From: an uncultured Bacteroidota bacterium
GTDB taxonomy: Bacteria > Bacteroidota > Bacteroidia > Chitinophagales > Chitinophagaceae
DNA length: 33,903 bases
Direction of reading: 5' to 3'
Assembly: GCA_903913355.1 (NCBI GenBank)
Contig: CAIWKU010000226.1
Span: forward strand, 1-33,903
The notes under the pieces are model-generated. The model did no database searches, was not told the origin of the DNA, and saw only the letters and a program-made list of their open reading frames with translations. Numbering within the stretch: position 1 is the stretch's first letter; every line of letters begins with the position of its first letter. The translations under genes were made by a program, and so were the position numbers. Shown in pieces: positions 1-9,655 of this stretch.

Positions 1-470
1 GGCAAATCATATTGGGTGCGGTATACAATCCATTTATCAATGAACTGTATTTTGCACAACATGGTTTTGGTGCCACGCTGAACGATAAAATGATACAGGT
101 AAGCCAGAAAACAGATGTTTTCAGTAGTTGTCTCGTAACCGGTTTCCCTTATACCTACATCGACTCACCCAATGGTCCTTTACAAGTGTTTGAAAAATTA
201 ATTCGCAAAGGTGTACCTGTAAGAAGGTTAGGCAGTGCCGCTATTGATCTTTGTTGGGTAGCAGCCGGTCGTTTTGATGGTTTTTACGAACACAAATTAC
301 AGGCTTGGGATAGTGCTGCAGGCTTTTTAATTGTGGAAGAAGCAGGTGGAAAAGTAACTGATTTCTCAGGCAACCGGTATTCGCCTTATCAGCCACATAT
401 TATTGCTACCAATGGAAAAATACATGATGAGCTGGTGGCCATTGTGAATGGTGGAGAAGTAGCGGGATAA
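1..470 (+). CDS. Inositol monophosphatase family protein (5'-truncated by window edge)
   Basis: Frame stays open upstream of the listed TTG start (…QIILGAVYNPF). IMPase C-terminal signatures are present: RRLGSAAIDLCWVAAGRFDGFYEHKLQAWDSAAGFLIVEEAGG. Confidence 0.92.
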   Translation, partial: QIILGAVYNPFINELYFAQHGFGATLNDKMIQVSQKTDVFSSCLVTGFPYTYIDSPNGPLQVFEKLIRKGVPVRRLGSAAIDLCWVAAGRFDGFYEHKLQAWDSAAGFLIVEEAGGKVTDFSGNRYSPYQPHIIATNGKIHDELVAIVNGGEVAG

Positions 471-493
471 TTTATAAACCCTAGAATAACCAA

Positions 494-1525
494 ATGGAAA
501 ACAGAACAGAAATAGCAGAATTAGGTGAGTTTGGTTTAATCGAACACCTGACCAAAAATTTTGAGATACAGAACGCTTCTACTGTTTTAAGTGTAGGAGA
601 TGATGCGGCTATTATTGATCATTTTGGAAAACAAACCGTATTGAGTACCGACTTATTAATTGAGGGTATTCATTTTGACCTGATGTATACGCCCTTAAAA
701 CACCTGGGCTATAAATCAGTAATGGTAAACCTTAGTGATATCTATGCAATGAATGCGTATCCTACGCAAATCACCATGAGTATCGGTATCAGCAATCGTT
801 TTAGTCTGGAGGCCTTGAACGAATTTTATGACGGTGTATACCTGGCCTGTGAAAAGCATGGCGTTGATCTGGTAGGTGGAGATACTTCATCTTCCAACAA
901 AGGCTTTATTATTTCTGTTACGGCTATCGGAGAAGTGGCCCCAAATCAATTTGTAAAACGCAGCACCGCACAAAAAGGAGACCTTATTTGTGTTAGCGGC
1001 GATTTAGGCGGGGCTTTCTTAGCACTGACCCTTATGGAAAGAGAAAAAAAGATTTATCTCGAAAATCCGCAGATTCAACCCGATCTTGAGAATGAAAGTT
1101 ATATCGTCAGTCGTTTATTAAAACCCGAAGCCAGAAAAGAAATCATTGATTTTTTTGAAAAAGAAAATATTGTACCGACTTCCATGATGGATGTAAGTGA
1201 TGGGATCAGCAGCGAGGTCTTACACCTTTGCAAACAAAGTAATCTGGGTTGTGTTTTATATGAAGAAAAAATTCCGATTGCGGAGGAAAGCAGAAAAGCT
1301 GCTTATAAATTCGGCCTGGACCCAACTGTTTGCGCATTAAACGGGGGGGAAGATTATGAATTGATTTTTACCCTAAAACAGGAAGATCATGATAAAATTG
1401 TTTTAAATGAAGATATCAGCGTGATTGGGTATATGACCGATATTTCGGAGGGCTGCCATTTATTAACGAAGGGTGGCAATCGCTTTCCGGTTACAGCACA
1501 GGGTTGGAACGCTTTTCAGCAATAA
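494..1525 (+). CDS. thiL: Thiamine-monophosphate kinase
   Basis: GDDAAII, STDLLIEGIHF, NLSDIYAM, GGDTSSS, MMDVSDGISSEV and NGGEDYELIFT motifs of ThiL (AIRS/PurM-like). Confidence 0.95.
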   Translation: MENRTEIAELGEFGLIEHLTKNFEIQNASTVLSVGDDAAIIDHFGKQTVLSTDLLIEGIHFDLMYTPLKHLGYKSVMVNLSDIYAMNAYPTQITMSIGISNRFSLEALNEFYDGVYLACEKHGVDLVGGDTSSSNKGFIISVTAIGEVAPNQFVKRSTAQKGDLICVSGDLGGAFLALTLMEREKKIYLENPQIQPDLENESYIVSRLLKPEARKEIIDFFEKENIVPTSMMDVSDGISSEVLHLCKQSNLGCVLYEEKIPIAEESRKAAYKFGLDPTVCALNGGEDYELIFTLKQEDHDKIVLNEDISVIGYMTDISEGCHLLTKGGNRFPVTAQGWNAFQQ

Positions 1526-1534
1526 ACAGCAGGC

Positions 1535-3028
1535 ATGAAAATTGTGAGGCATTTCATTTATGGCATAGCAATATTTATTTCTGTTCCATTTATTTCTATT
1601 GCACAAAAAATTCCGCCACCACTTCCTAAAATTGCTCCCGATCTTCTCAGGCAGGATTTCTCTCTACTGCAAAAAATATTGGAAGCTAACCACCCCAGCT
1701 TATATTGGTACGTATCCAAACAAGAGCTGGATAGTAGTTTTCAAAATGGTATCAATAGTATCACCGATTCTCTCGATGAGTGGCAATTTAAAAACCGGGT
1801 AGCTTCGGTGATTAGTCAAATTCGCTGCGGACATACAACGGTCCGCTTTTCGAAAGCCTATTCAAAAAAAGCGGCACAGTATCGGTATCCTCAATTTCCT
1901 CTTTTACTAAAAGCCTGGGGTGATAGCCTGGTGGTTTTGAATAGTGCTATTCCTAGAGATAGCATATTTAAAAGAGGTGCCATCATAACAAGTATCAATG
2001 GTAGAACGAACCGACAGATTTTGGATACACTATTTCAATTCATCAGTACTGACGGGTATTCGGATAATTACAAAAACCAGGTAGTGAGCGGCAATTTTCC
2101 TGCCTGGTACAAAACCATTTTTGGATTAGACAGTAGCTACCAGATAAAATATATTAACCCAAAAGGGGACGAATCTATTGCGGTAGTTAAAAATGTAAAT
2201 CCATTACTGGATACCGGGAAAAGGCAAATTCGTATTCCTGTACTGGCTGCCAAAAAGCCTACGCGTAAAGAACTAAGAAAAGCGGCTTTATTGGCAAAAA
2301 GATCTTTAACAATTGATACGGCACTGCATACCGCATTCATGAATCTGAGCACATTTGGTGGTTCGGGTCTGCGTTCTTTTTTTCGCCGATCCTTCAAAAA
2401 AATTCAGGAACAAAATATTCCAAACCTGGTAATTGATCTTAGAACAAACGGTGGCGGCAAAGTGAGTAATAGTATTTTATTAACCAAATACCTCGCTGAT
2501 CATCCGTTTAAAGTGGGCGATAGTGTGGTAGCCATAAGTAGAAAATTTGCTTACGGGCGATATATTCATCCTTCTCTTATTTATTGGCTCGCCATGAATT
2601 TCGGGGCGCATAAAATGGAAGACGGGCTCATTCATTTTCGCTATTTTGAGAAAAAATATTTTCAACCGAAAGAAAAACTGCATTTCAACGGAAGTATTTA
2701 TTTGGTAGAAGGCGGCTATAGTTTTTCTGCTACTACTATGTTTCTCTCACAAATGAAGGGGCAGTCAAATGTAAAAATACTGGGAGAGGAATCTGGCGGT
2801 GGATATTATGGTAATTCGGCCATGCATATTCCAAACATCATTTTACCCAATAGTGGTTTACAGATAAGTCTACCTATGTATAAATTAGTTATCAACGCCC
2901 AACACCCCAAGGGCCATGGTGTAATGCCGGATATTCCGATCCCGCCTTCATCAGAAGCAATTAAAAAAGGGATTGATCTAAAAATGGTTATAATAAAAGA
3001 ATTGTTACAGCATAAAGCAACCGGGTAA
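1535..3028 (+). CDS. S41 (C-terminal-processing/tail-specific) family peptidase-like secreted protein
   Basis: N-terminal signal peptide; LVIDLRTNGGG and LVEGGYSFSATTMF (Ser nucleophile region) typical of S41 proteases. Confidence 0.8.
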   Translation: MKIVRHFIYGIAIFISVPFISIAQKIPPPLPKIAPDLLRQDFSLLQKILEANHPSLYWYVSKQELDSSFQNGINSITDSLDEWQFKNRVASVISQIRCGHTTVRFSKAYSKKAAQYRYPQFPLLLKAWGDSLVVLNSAIPRDSIFKRGAIITSINGRTNRQILDTLFQFISTDGYSDNYKNQVVSGNFPAWYKTIFGLDSSYQIKYINPKGDESIAVVKNVNPLLDTGKRQIRIPVLAAKKPTRKELRKAALLAKRSLTIDTALHTAFMNLSTFGGSGLRSFFRRSFKKIQEQNIPNLVIDLRTNGGGKVSNSILLTKYLADHPFKVGDSVVAISRKFAYGRYIHPSLIYWLAMNFGAHKMEDGLIHFRYFEKKYFQPKEKLHFNGSIYLVEGGYSFSATTMFLSQMKGQSNVKILGEESGGGYYGNSAMHIPNIILPNSGLQISLPMYKLVINAQHPKGHGVMPDIPIPPSSEAIKKGIDLKMVIIKELLQHKATG

Positions 3029-3044
3029 ATAATCGGGCCAGGCT

Positions 3045-4136
3045 TTATTCAAAAGACACCACCTGTGTAACCTGTAATTCGTTGTTCAGGAAAACCAGAT
3101 TGGCTTCTTTTCCTTTTTCAATACAGCCTAACTTATTCGAAAGATTGATTGCCCGGGCGGGATATAGGCTAACCATACGCAATGCCTCTTCTAAAGGAAT
3201 CTGCACCTTGTTTACAAGATTGCGTAAACACAACCCCATATCCAACGCCGAGCCGCTCAAAATTCCATTCGATTCATATTTATCCCCTACCAGATGATGC
3301 GGGTAAGCCCCTTCGCGGGTTTCGGTTACAGCATCAGTGATCGCAAATAATCTTTCGCCCATCATTTGTTTGGCAATTTTTATAGCCGCAAAATCCACAT
3401 GATATCCATCCGGTACAATACTGGATAAAACTGTGGGGTGTAAAAAAACCGCTCCCACCATTCCCGGTGCACGATGTTGTAATGCACTCATGGCATTATA
3501 TAAATGGGTTACTGTTTGTATTCCTGCATTAAAAGCTTCGGTAGCTTCTTCAAAACTGGCATTGCTATGTCCTGCAGAAATGATCACACCATAAGAACGA
3601 ATCAGCTCCAATACGGCAACAGAACAAATTTCCGGTGCAAGGGTAATCATAGAAATCGCAGCTTTTCCATATTCCAGCAATTCCCTTACTTCTGCAAGCG
3701 AAGGGGCATGAATATAGGATTCCAGGTGGGCTCCTTTTTTTGCAGGATGTATCCAGGGGCCTTCTATATGTAACCCTATGCAGCCTCTTCCTCCTTCTTT
3801 CCAATAATCTCTGACAGCGTCAATGGCTTTATAAAATATAGCAACATCATTCGTAGCCACCGTGGGTTGAAAATGAGAAGCACCTCCGGCTACACTGTAA
3901 GCGTATAATTTATGTAAAGCATCTGTATCTGGGTAAACAGATAAAAGCTTTCCAAATGCACCATATATCTGTATATCGATAAATGCAGGGGCTATTATTT
4001 CTGTTATATTATTTGCCTCTGTACTTGTGGGTATGATTTCTGCAATCATCCCATCCTGTACTACCAGGGTATGGTTCGATAACCAACTATACCCGGTAAA
4101 AATTCTTTTGGCACTGTATTTTTTTATCTCACTCAT
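3045..4136 (-). CDS. nagA: N-acetylglucosamine-6-phosphate deacetylase
   Basis: HIEGPWIHPAKKGAH, SAGHSNASFEEA, VTHLYNAMSALQHRAPGMVGA motifs. The likely start is the internal ATG at 4136 (MSEIKKYSAKRIFTG), overlapping the upstream stop; the ORF extends to 4175. Confidence 0.9.
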   Translation of the reverse strand: MSEIKKYSAKRIFTGYSWLSNHTLVVQDGMIAEIIPTSTEANNITEIIAPAFIDIQIYGAFGKLLSVYPDTDALHKLYAYSVAGGASHFQPTVATNDVAIFYKAIDAVRDYWKEGGRGCIGLHIEGPWIHPAKKGAHLESYIHAPSLAEVRELLEYGKAAISMITLAPEICSVAVLELIRSYGVIISAGHSNASFEEATEAFNAGIQTVTHLYNAMSALQHRAPGMVGAVFLHPTVLSSIVPDGYHVDFAAIKIAKQMMGERLFAITDAVTETREGAYPHHLVGDKYESNGILSGSALDMGLCLRNLVNKVQIPLEEALRMVSLYPARAINLSNKLGCIEKGKEANLVFLNNELQVTQVVSFE

Positions 4137-4935
4137 CTGTATCCCTGTCTTGCAAAATTTGAAAGCTGTCTGCATCTTTCCAGAAAGGAAATTTGCTTCT
4201 TATGTTTTCCAAAGGTTCTTTTTCCAATACAATGGTATGAACATCTTCTTCCCCATTTTTGTGATAGATAATGGTACCCAGGGCATCAATCACCATACTA
4301 TCCCCGCTATGATAAATTCCATTTCCATCATTACCCACCCTGTTTACACCTATCACATAACATTGATTTTCGATAGCCCTTGCTGTTAACAGGGTTTTCC
4401 ATGCATGGCTCCTTCTTTCAGGCCAATTGGCCACATACAATAAGATATCATACTCCGGTGTTTCTTCCGTTTGTTGTCTTGCCCAAACAGGAAAGCGAAG
4501 ATCATAACAAACCTGCAGGTTGATTTTCCAGCCTTTAACGCGGGCAATTAATCGCTTATTACCGGGTGTATATTTTTCATCTTCCCCGGCAAAGGCAAAT
4601 CGGTGTCGTTTATCATAATATCCGAAACTGCCATCGGGTAATACCCATACTAATCGGTTAAAATACTGACCACCCTCTGTAATAATCAGGCTGCCCGTTA
4701 GAATTATTTTTTTAGTAGCCGCCACTTTCTTCATCCAGGCAAACGTTTCACCTTCCATCTCTTCAGCCAGAGATTCCGGCTGCATGCTAAACCCGGTACT
4801 GAACATTTCGGGCAACACCACCAATTCTGTTTTTTCGGTAATGGCATAAATCTTTTTTTCCAGCATCGCCAGATTGGCTGCCTTATCTTCCCAGAATAAT
4901 GGGGTTTGTATGAGGGTAATGGTAAGTGAGGGCAT
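4129..4935 (-). CDS. Nitrilase/omega-amidase (YafV-like) carbon-nitrogen hydrolase
   Basis: Catalytic Glu (VVLPEMFSTGFSM), Lys (YYDKRHRF) and Cys (LQVCYDLRFPVWAR) of the nitrilase superfamily. Confidence 0.9.
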   Translation of the reverse strand: MPSLTITLIQTPLFWEDKAANLAMLEKKIYAITEKTELVVLPEMFSTGFSMQPESLAEEMEGETFAWMKKVAATKKIILTGSLIITEGGQYFNRLVWVLPDGSFGYYDKRHRFAFAGEDEKYTPGNKRLIARVKGWKINLQVCYDLRFPVWARQQTEETPEYDILLYVANWPERRSHAWKTLLTARAIENQCYVIGVNRVGNDGNGIYHSGDSMVIDALGTIIYHKNGEEDVHTIVLEKEPLENIRSKFPFWKDADSFQILQDRDTDE

Positions 4936-4952
4936 AAGTTCTTACTGCTAAG

Positions 4953-5891
4953 TTAATGCATCCGATAACCCAATTGTATAGAACCATAACGCTGCGGGTT
5001 TTTTTGTGCCTCTGCCTCCCGGCTTTGATAAATGATTGCTAAACGGGTAGTCCAGCGCCCTTTTGCAAAACATAATCCCCAGGCCTGCTGAAACATCCAT
5101 CTTTTTGTTTTACCCAATACGGCAGAATCTCCTTTGCTAAAAAGCCCGCCTTCCACCGTTGCATTATATGCCTGAAGAATCATTTGTGGATACCAGTAAA
5201 AAAACAATTCTGTTTTCCCTTCTCCCGGTTTATTATCCACCCTGGCATTCCATAATGCGCTATTGGCGTTTTCATTAAACTCTCCCAGGCTGGTATAGGC
5301 CCCAAGACTGGCATTGGTAAATGTACTGCCCAGTTTTGCCTCTCCTGCCGGCATCACCTTAAGCCAATGATTATATTCCAGCAATGTTCGGCTATACATA
5401 AGATTTAGGTCTATTCCCGCCGCATCCCTTACCTGGGTGTTCCAACCGGCAAACCTGCTATACCCTAATAATTTATGATACCCGTTCTGTACGTCCTCAC
5501 CAAAAGAAGCCGGCCCAACAATACCCAATGAAGCGCCATATTGAAGAACACTACCCGCTTCAGGAAAAGAAGTCTGGTCAAGTTTCGCAAAAAGATACCC
5601 GCAATAAGGCCTGTCAATATCTTTTGCACTGGTATACGCTTCTTTCAACGGAGTATAGATCATTTGCCCGAATTCAAAAGATCGGATCGTTTTCCTATCC
5701 TTGCTTTCCAATGCGCGGGTTTCCTTAACAAAAAAACCATTGGTATAATAGGCATCTGCTTTTCTAAGCAAATAAGCATCGTTTTCCGTTGTAAAAGAGA
5801 GTTCTTTATTGTACAGATCTCTGCCCGACTGGGCAAATACGTCCATGGTCAAAATCAAGCAACCCAATATGATCAACCCTTGTTTTTTCAT
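4953..5891 (-). CDS. Lipid A deacylase LpxR-family-like (DUF2219) outer-membrane protein
   Basis: Signal peptide then ELSFTTENDAYLLRKADAYYTNGFF, resembling the LpxR/DUF2219 N-terminus (…NDxYxxxDxYYTNG); beta-barrel-like remainder. Confidence 0.72.
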   Translation of the reverse strand: MKKQGLIILGCLILTMDVFAQSGRDLYNKELSFTTENDAYLLRKADAYYTNGFFVKETRALESKDRKTIRSFEFGQMIYTPLKEAYTSAKDIDRPYCGYLFAKLDQTSFPEAGSVLQYGASLGIVGPASFGEDVQNGYHKLLGYSRFAGWNTQVRDAAGIDLNLMYSRTLLEYNHWLKVMPAGEAKLGSTFTNASLGAYTSLGEFNENANSALWNARVDNKPGEGKTELFFYWYPQMILQAYNATVEGGLFSKGDSAVLGKTKRWMFQQAWGLCFAKGRWTTRLAIIYQSREAEAQKNPQRYGSIQLGYRMH

Positions 5892-5900
5892 GATATGGCC

Positions 5901-6527
5901 CTACTTATCCACTTTATTTTTCTCGATCACCCTGATCCTGGCAATCGCTTGTTGTACTTTTTGTGCCTCGTACCCCTTTTGAAGCAAAAAAGCGGTTGTT
6001 TTTGCCTGTCGGCTTACCGGGGCTTCTTTTACAAGAATCTCCCATTTTTTGATCGCCAGTTTTTGAAGGGTTTGCTCATAATCCTCTGATTCTATTTCCT
6101 TAATTGCCCGTTTAATATTGGGTTCACTTATCCGTTTTTGTCTTAATGCGTACTCAATCTTCTTTTTCCCCCATTTTTTAACCCTAAAATGGCTGCCGGC
6201 AAACTGTATGCTGTAGCGCTCCTCGTTCAGAAAATCCTCTTCAATCAACCTGACCACCAGCTGATCAACCTCGGTTTTCGGTAAGCCCATCCCAAACAGT
6301 TTTTCCCTTACCTCATAATGGCATCTTTCCCGGTAAGCACAGAAATATTTTATTTTGGGAAAAGCCTGTTCGGCAGTTACTCGGTTTTTCACTGGCTGTA
6401 ATTGATGCGCTTTTGTTTCTATAATCCTGGATTGGGGGCCCTTTTGGTCGTTTCTGATATAACCTATACGGCTCCAAATAATTGAACATAAAGTAAAACA
6501 ATATTTTACACAGTCCTCTAATGACAC
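5901..6527 (-). CDS. recX: Regulatory protein RecX (start uncertain)
   Basis: ALxKIKYFCAYRERCHYEVREKL, LIEEDFLNEERYSIQFAGSHFRVKKWGKKKIEYALRQKRIS typical of RecX. The N-terminal ~40 aa look unlike RecX and may not be translated. Confidence 0.85.
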   Translation of the reverse strand: MSLEDCVKYCFTLCSIIWSRIGYIRNDQKGPQSRIIETKAHQLQPVKNRVTAEQAFPKIKYFCAYRERCHYEVREKLFGMGLPKTEVDQLVVRLIEEDFLNEERYSIQFAGSHFRVKKWGKKKIEYALRQKRISEPNIKRAIKEIESEDYEQTLQKLAIKKWEILVKEAPVSRQAKTTAFLLQKGYEAQKVQQAIARIRVIEKNKVDK

Positions 6528-6707
6528 CGGAATGGGTTGATTTGCTGTCTTACTTACCTACGTAAATATTGCCAAAAGGGTGAATCTTCACTAAAAATCC
6601 TTTCGCAGGTCAGCGCTGTTCTATTCAAATAACTTCAACAAGAATTCCTGATCGAATTCACATCTGATTCACATTCTGTTTTTTAACTGTCCGGACATGG
6701 ATTTCTG

Positions 6708-6751
6708 TTGTGGAATATTAACAAATTACGTTAGGTTTGTTGCGAACCTAA
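6708..6751 (+). promoter_or_regulatory. Candidate dnaN promoter (TTG-N21-TAGGTTTG) overlapped by inverted repeat TTAGGTTTG-TTG-CGAACCTAA
   Basis: TTG at 6708-6710, TAGGTTTG at 6732-6739 (Bacteroidota TAnnTTTG -7 element), inverted repeat 6731-6751, immediately upstream of the dnaN ATG (6762). Confidence 0.5.
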
Positions 6752-6761
6752 ATTCTGGAGA

Positions 6762-7877
6762 ATGAAATTTATTGTTTCTTCGTCTTCCCTGTTAAAACAC
6801 CTGCAGCAAATCAGCGGTGTAATCAATGCCAATACGGTTTTGCCGATTCTGGAAGACTTTTTGTTTGAGATTGAAGATAAAAAATTGAACGTTGTTGCTA
6901 CCGACCTCGAAACCGTTATGCGTGTGCAGATGGATGTGGAAAGTAAAACCAATGGTAAAGTGTGTATCCCGGCCAAAATACTGCTGGATTCTTTAAAAAA
7001 TATTGCTGACCAGCCCCTTACTTTTAATATTGATAAGAATTTTGCGGTTGAGATCACCAGCGATAATGGTAAATACAAGGTAATGGGTGAAAATCCGGAT
7101 AATTTTCCTAAAGAACCGGCTGCCGATGATACCACCGGATTCAATATGAGCAGCAGTGCCTTATTGACCGCAATTAATAAAACCCTTTTTGCAGTAAGTA
7201 ATGATGATTTGCGTCCGGCTATGACGGGTGTATTCTTTGAATTAACCAAAGACAGTGTTCAGTTTGTAGCCACCGATGCGCATAGACTGGTGAGGTATAA
7301 AAGAATAGACACAAAAGCTTCTAAAACAGATTCCTTTATTGTGCCTAAAAAACCTTTGAACCTGTTGAAAAATGCGCTGCCAGATAATGAGGATGAGCTG
7401 ACCATCAGTTATAACAATAACCATCTTTTTGTAAACCACGGATCTACACAAATGATCTGTCGTTTAATCGATGCCCGTTTCCCTGATTATAAAGTGGTAA
7501 TTCCGGCCGACAACCCTTATAAATTAATCGTTAACAAAGCTGATTTTCAAAATGCATTGCGTCGCGTAAATGTATTCAGTAATAAAAGCACTAACCAGGT
7601 AGCATTAAGCATCACTGGTAGTGAATTACAGATGGCTGCACAGGATGTTGATTTTAGTTTCGAAGGGAATGAGCGGATGAATTGTCAGTATGATGGGGAA
7701 GATCTGCAGATTGCATTTAATGCCAAGTTTTTAATCGAAATGCTGAATGCGGCAGATACCGATGATGTAAAAATGGAGCTGTCTACACCTACCAAAGCCG
7801 GCCTGATTAAGCCAACAGAACAGGCTGAGGGAGAAGATTTACTCATGCTGGTAATGCCCTTGATGTTGAATAATTAA
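6762..7877 (+). CDS. dnaN: DNA polymerase III beta subunit (sliding clamp)
   Basis: MKFIVSSSSLLKHLQQISGVINANTVLPILEDFLFE, FVATDAHRLVRYK and C-terminal LLMLVMPLML, typical of DnaN. Confidence 0.97.
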   Translation: MKFIVSSSSLLKHLQQISGVINANTVLPILEDFLFEIEDKKLNVVATDLETVMRVQMDVESKTNGKVCIPAKILLDSLKNIADQPLTFNIDKNFAVEITSDNGKYKVMGENPDNFPKEPAADDTTGFNMSSSALLTAINKTLFAVSNDDLRPAMTGVFFELTKDSVQFVATDAHRLVRYKRIDTKASKTDSFIVPKKPLNLLKNALPDNEDELTISYNNNHLFVNHGSTQMICRLIDARFPDYKVVIPADNPYKLIVNKADFQNALRRVNVFSNKSTNQVALSITGSELQMAAQDVDFSFEGNERMNCQYDGEDLQIAFNAKFLIEMLNAADTDDVKMELSTPTKAGLIKPTEQAEGEDLLMLVMPLMLNN

Positions 7878-7900
7878 TACATAATTTATATAAATAATCG

Positions 7901-7933
7901 CCCTCTTACCAATCGGTAAGGGGGTTTTCTTTT
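7901..7933 (+). terminator. Rho-independent terminator of dnaN
   Basis: CCCTCTTACC-aatc-GGTAAGGGGG stem-loop (one G.T pair) followed by TTTTCTTTT. Confidence 0.85.
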
Positions 7934-7982
7934 AGCGAATACAGTATTTGTTAGTAAATTGACGCACTAAATTCGATCTGCC

Positions 7983-8804
7983 ATGTTGGACGGTATTATT
8001 CATTATTTTGAACATATTCCCAGTCTTCACCGCGCCCTGATTCTGGCTGGCGGTATTAGTTTTTTCTGGATGGTAGAAAGTGCCGCTCCTTTATTTTCTT
8101 TTCGCTACCATAAATGGAAACACGCTTCGGTAAATCTCTTTTTTACCCTTACTACCATCATAGTAAATTTTGCTTTTGCTTTATTGATTGTGAAAACCAG
8201 CGACTGGACCATCGCTCATCATTTCGGAATTGTGCAATGGCTGTCATTGCCAACGGGATTATCCCTGATTGTAGGGTTGGTATTGCTTGATTTCGTAGGG
8301 GCCTGGTTGATTCATTATATTGAACACAAGGTAAAATGGATGTGGAAGTTTCATATGGTGCACCATGCAGATACACATGTTGATACCACTACCGCCAACA
8401 GACACCATCCGGGCGAAAGTGTGCTCAGGGCAATTTTTACCCTTATTGGTGTTTTTGTTTGTGGGGTTCCGATGTGGCTGGTAATGATATACCAAAGCCT
8501 AAGTGTGGTACTTACCCAATTCAATCACGCCAATATCCGTTTGCCTTTATGGCTGGATACCTCATTAAGCTGGGTGATTGTTTCTCCGGATATGCATAAA
8601 GTGCATCATCATTATATGCGGCCACAAACGGATAGTAATTATGGAAATATTTTTTCCTTTTGGGACCGACTCTTTGGAACTTATAATCATACGCCTGTAG
8701 ATCAGGTACAATATGGACTGGATGTACTGGATGGAAATCAGGATGAAAATATTCCCTTTCAACTGGGCGTTCCCTTTAACAAAAAAATTAAGACAGATTA
8801 TTGA
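7983..8804 (+). CDS. Sterol desaturase / fatty acid hydroxylase superfamily protein
   Basis: Multiple TM segments and His-rich motifs: HYIEHKVKWMWKFHMVHHADTHVD, NRHHPGE, MHKVHHHY. Confidence 0.92.
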   Translation: MLDGIIHYFEHIPSLHRALILAGGISFFWMVESAAPLFSFRYHKWKHASVNLFFTLTTIIVNFAFALLIVKTSDWTIAHHFGIVQWLSLPTGLSLIVGLVLLDFVGAWLIHYIEHKVKWMWKFHMVHHADTHVDTTTANRHHPGESVLRAIFTLIGVFVCGVPMWLVMIYQSLSVVLTQFNHANIRLPLWLDTSLSWVIVSPDMHKVHHHYMRPQTDSNYGNIFSFWDRLFGTYNHTPVDQVQYGLDVLDGNQDENIPFQLGVPFNKKIKTDY

Positions 8805-8836
8805 TCTTGTCAGCATCTTTGCAACAAATACGATAC

Positions 8837-9562
8837 ATGAAAAGAATCGCCATGATACCTGCCCGTTATGCCGCTACGCGTTTTCCGGCTAAACTGATGC
8901 AGCTGCTTGGCAATAAAACCGTTATTCGTCATACTTATGATAATACGGCAGCCACGGGGTTGTTTGATGAGGTATATGTGGTTACTGACAGTGAAACTAT
9001 TTTTAATGAGATTACCCAACATGGTGGCAAAGCCGTGATGAGTAAAAAAACGCATGAGAGTGGTAGCGACAGGATTGCAGAAGCCGTGTGTGATATGAAC
9101 ATTGATATTGTGGTAAACGTGCAGGGTGACGAGCCTTTTGTAAAACGTGAACCGCTGGAAAAATTATTACAGGTTTTTGACGGAAAAGAGGGAGAAAAAA
9201 TCCAGGTAGCGTCTCTTATGCAGGTAATGAAAGAGCAGGCGTTTATTGATGACCCCAACTATGTGAAAGTTGCCGTTGATAAAAATATGTTCTCGCTTAT
9301 GTTTTCAAGAAGTGTGATTCCTTACCCAAGAAACAAAAACAGTGAACCCGTTTATTACGAACATATCGGTGTATATGCTTTTCGGAAAGAGGCGCTAATT
9401 CAATTCACTAAATGGGAAATGACTCCGCTGGAACAAACGGAAAAAATTGAATGCTTGCGCTATCTTGAAAATGGTATCCCCTTAAAAATGGTGGTAACCG
9501 ATTATATGGGTATTGAGATTGATACGCCGGAGGATTTACAAAGAGCGGCTTTATTATTATAG
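8837..9562 (+). CDS. kdsB: 3-deoxy-manno-octulosonate cytidylyltransferase
   Basis: IPARYAATRFPAKLMQLLGNKTVIRHTY, SGSDRIAEA, VVNVQGDEPFV, EQTEKIECLRYLENGIPLKMV, IEIDTPEDL. ATG at 8837 is preferred over the TTG at 8801. Confidence 0.95.
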   Translation: MKRIAMIPARYAATRFPAKLMQLLGNKTVIRHTYDNTAATGLFDEVYVVTDSETIFNEITQHGGKAVMSKKTHESGSDRIAEAVCDMNIDIVVNVQGDEPFVKREPLEKLLQVFDGKEGEKIQVASLMQVMKEQAFIDDPNYVKVAVDKNMFSLMFSRSVIPYPRNKNSEPVYYEHIGVYAFRKEALIQFTKWEMTPLEQTEKIECLRYLENGIPLKMVVTDYMGIEIDTPEDLQRAALLL

Positions 9563-9655
9563 TCAACCGGGCTTCTTGCTTTCACCCATAAAAATTTGCT
9601 GAACTATCTGAATTTCAGGGTCTTTGCTTATCTTACTGTTTCTAAACGATTGCAC

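Noticed and set aside
1343-1349. G7 homopolymer in thiL as a possible phase-variation tract
   Set aside because: It encodes the conserved NGGEDYEL motif of ThiL, so the sequence is explained by protein constraint in a housekeeping gene.
5905-5916. DnaA-box-like TTATCCAC near dnaN (possible oriC)
   Set aside because: Single partial match inside the recX coding end; no cluster of boxes, no AT-rich unwinding element, no dnaA nearby.
5541-6089. 182-aa + strand ORF spanning the LpxR-like/recX junction
   Set aside because: Antisense to two supported genes; no domain similarity.
6731-7249. 172-aa antisense ORF on - strand inside dnaN
   Set aside because: Shadow ORF fully within a confidently identified gene; Ser/Ile/Leu-rich, no recognisable domain.
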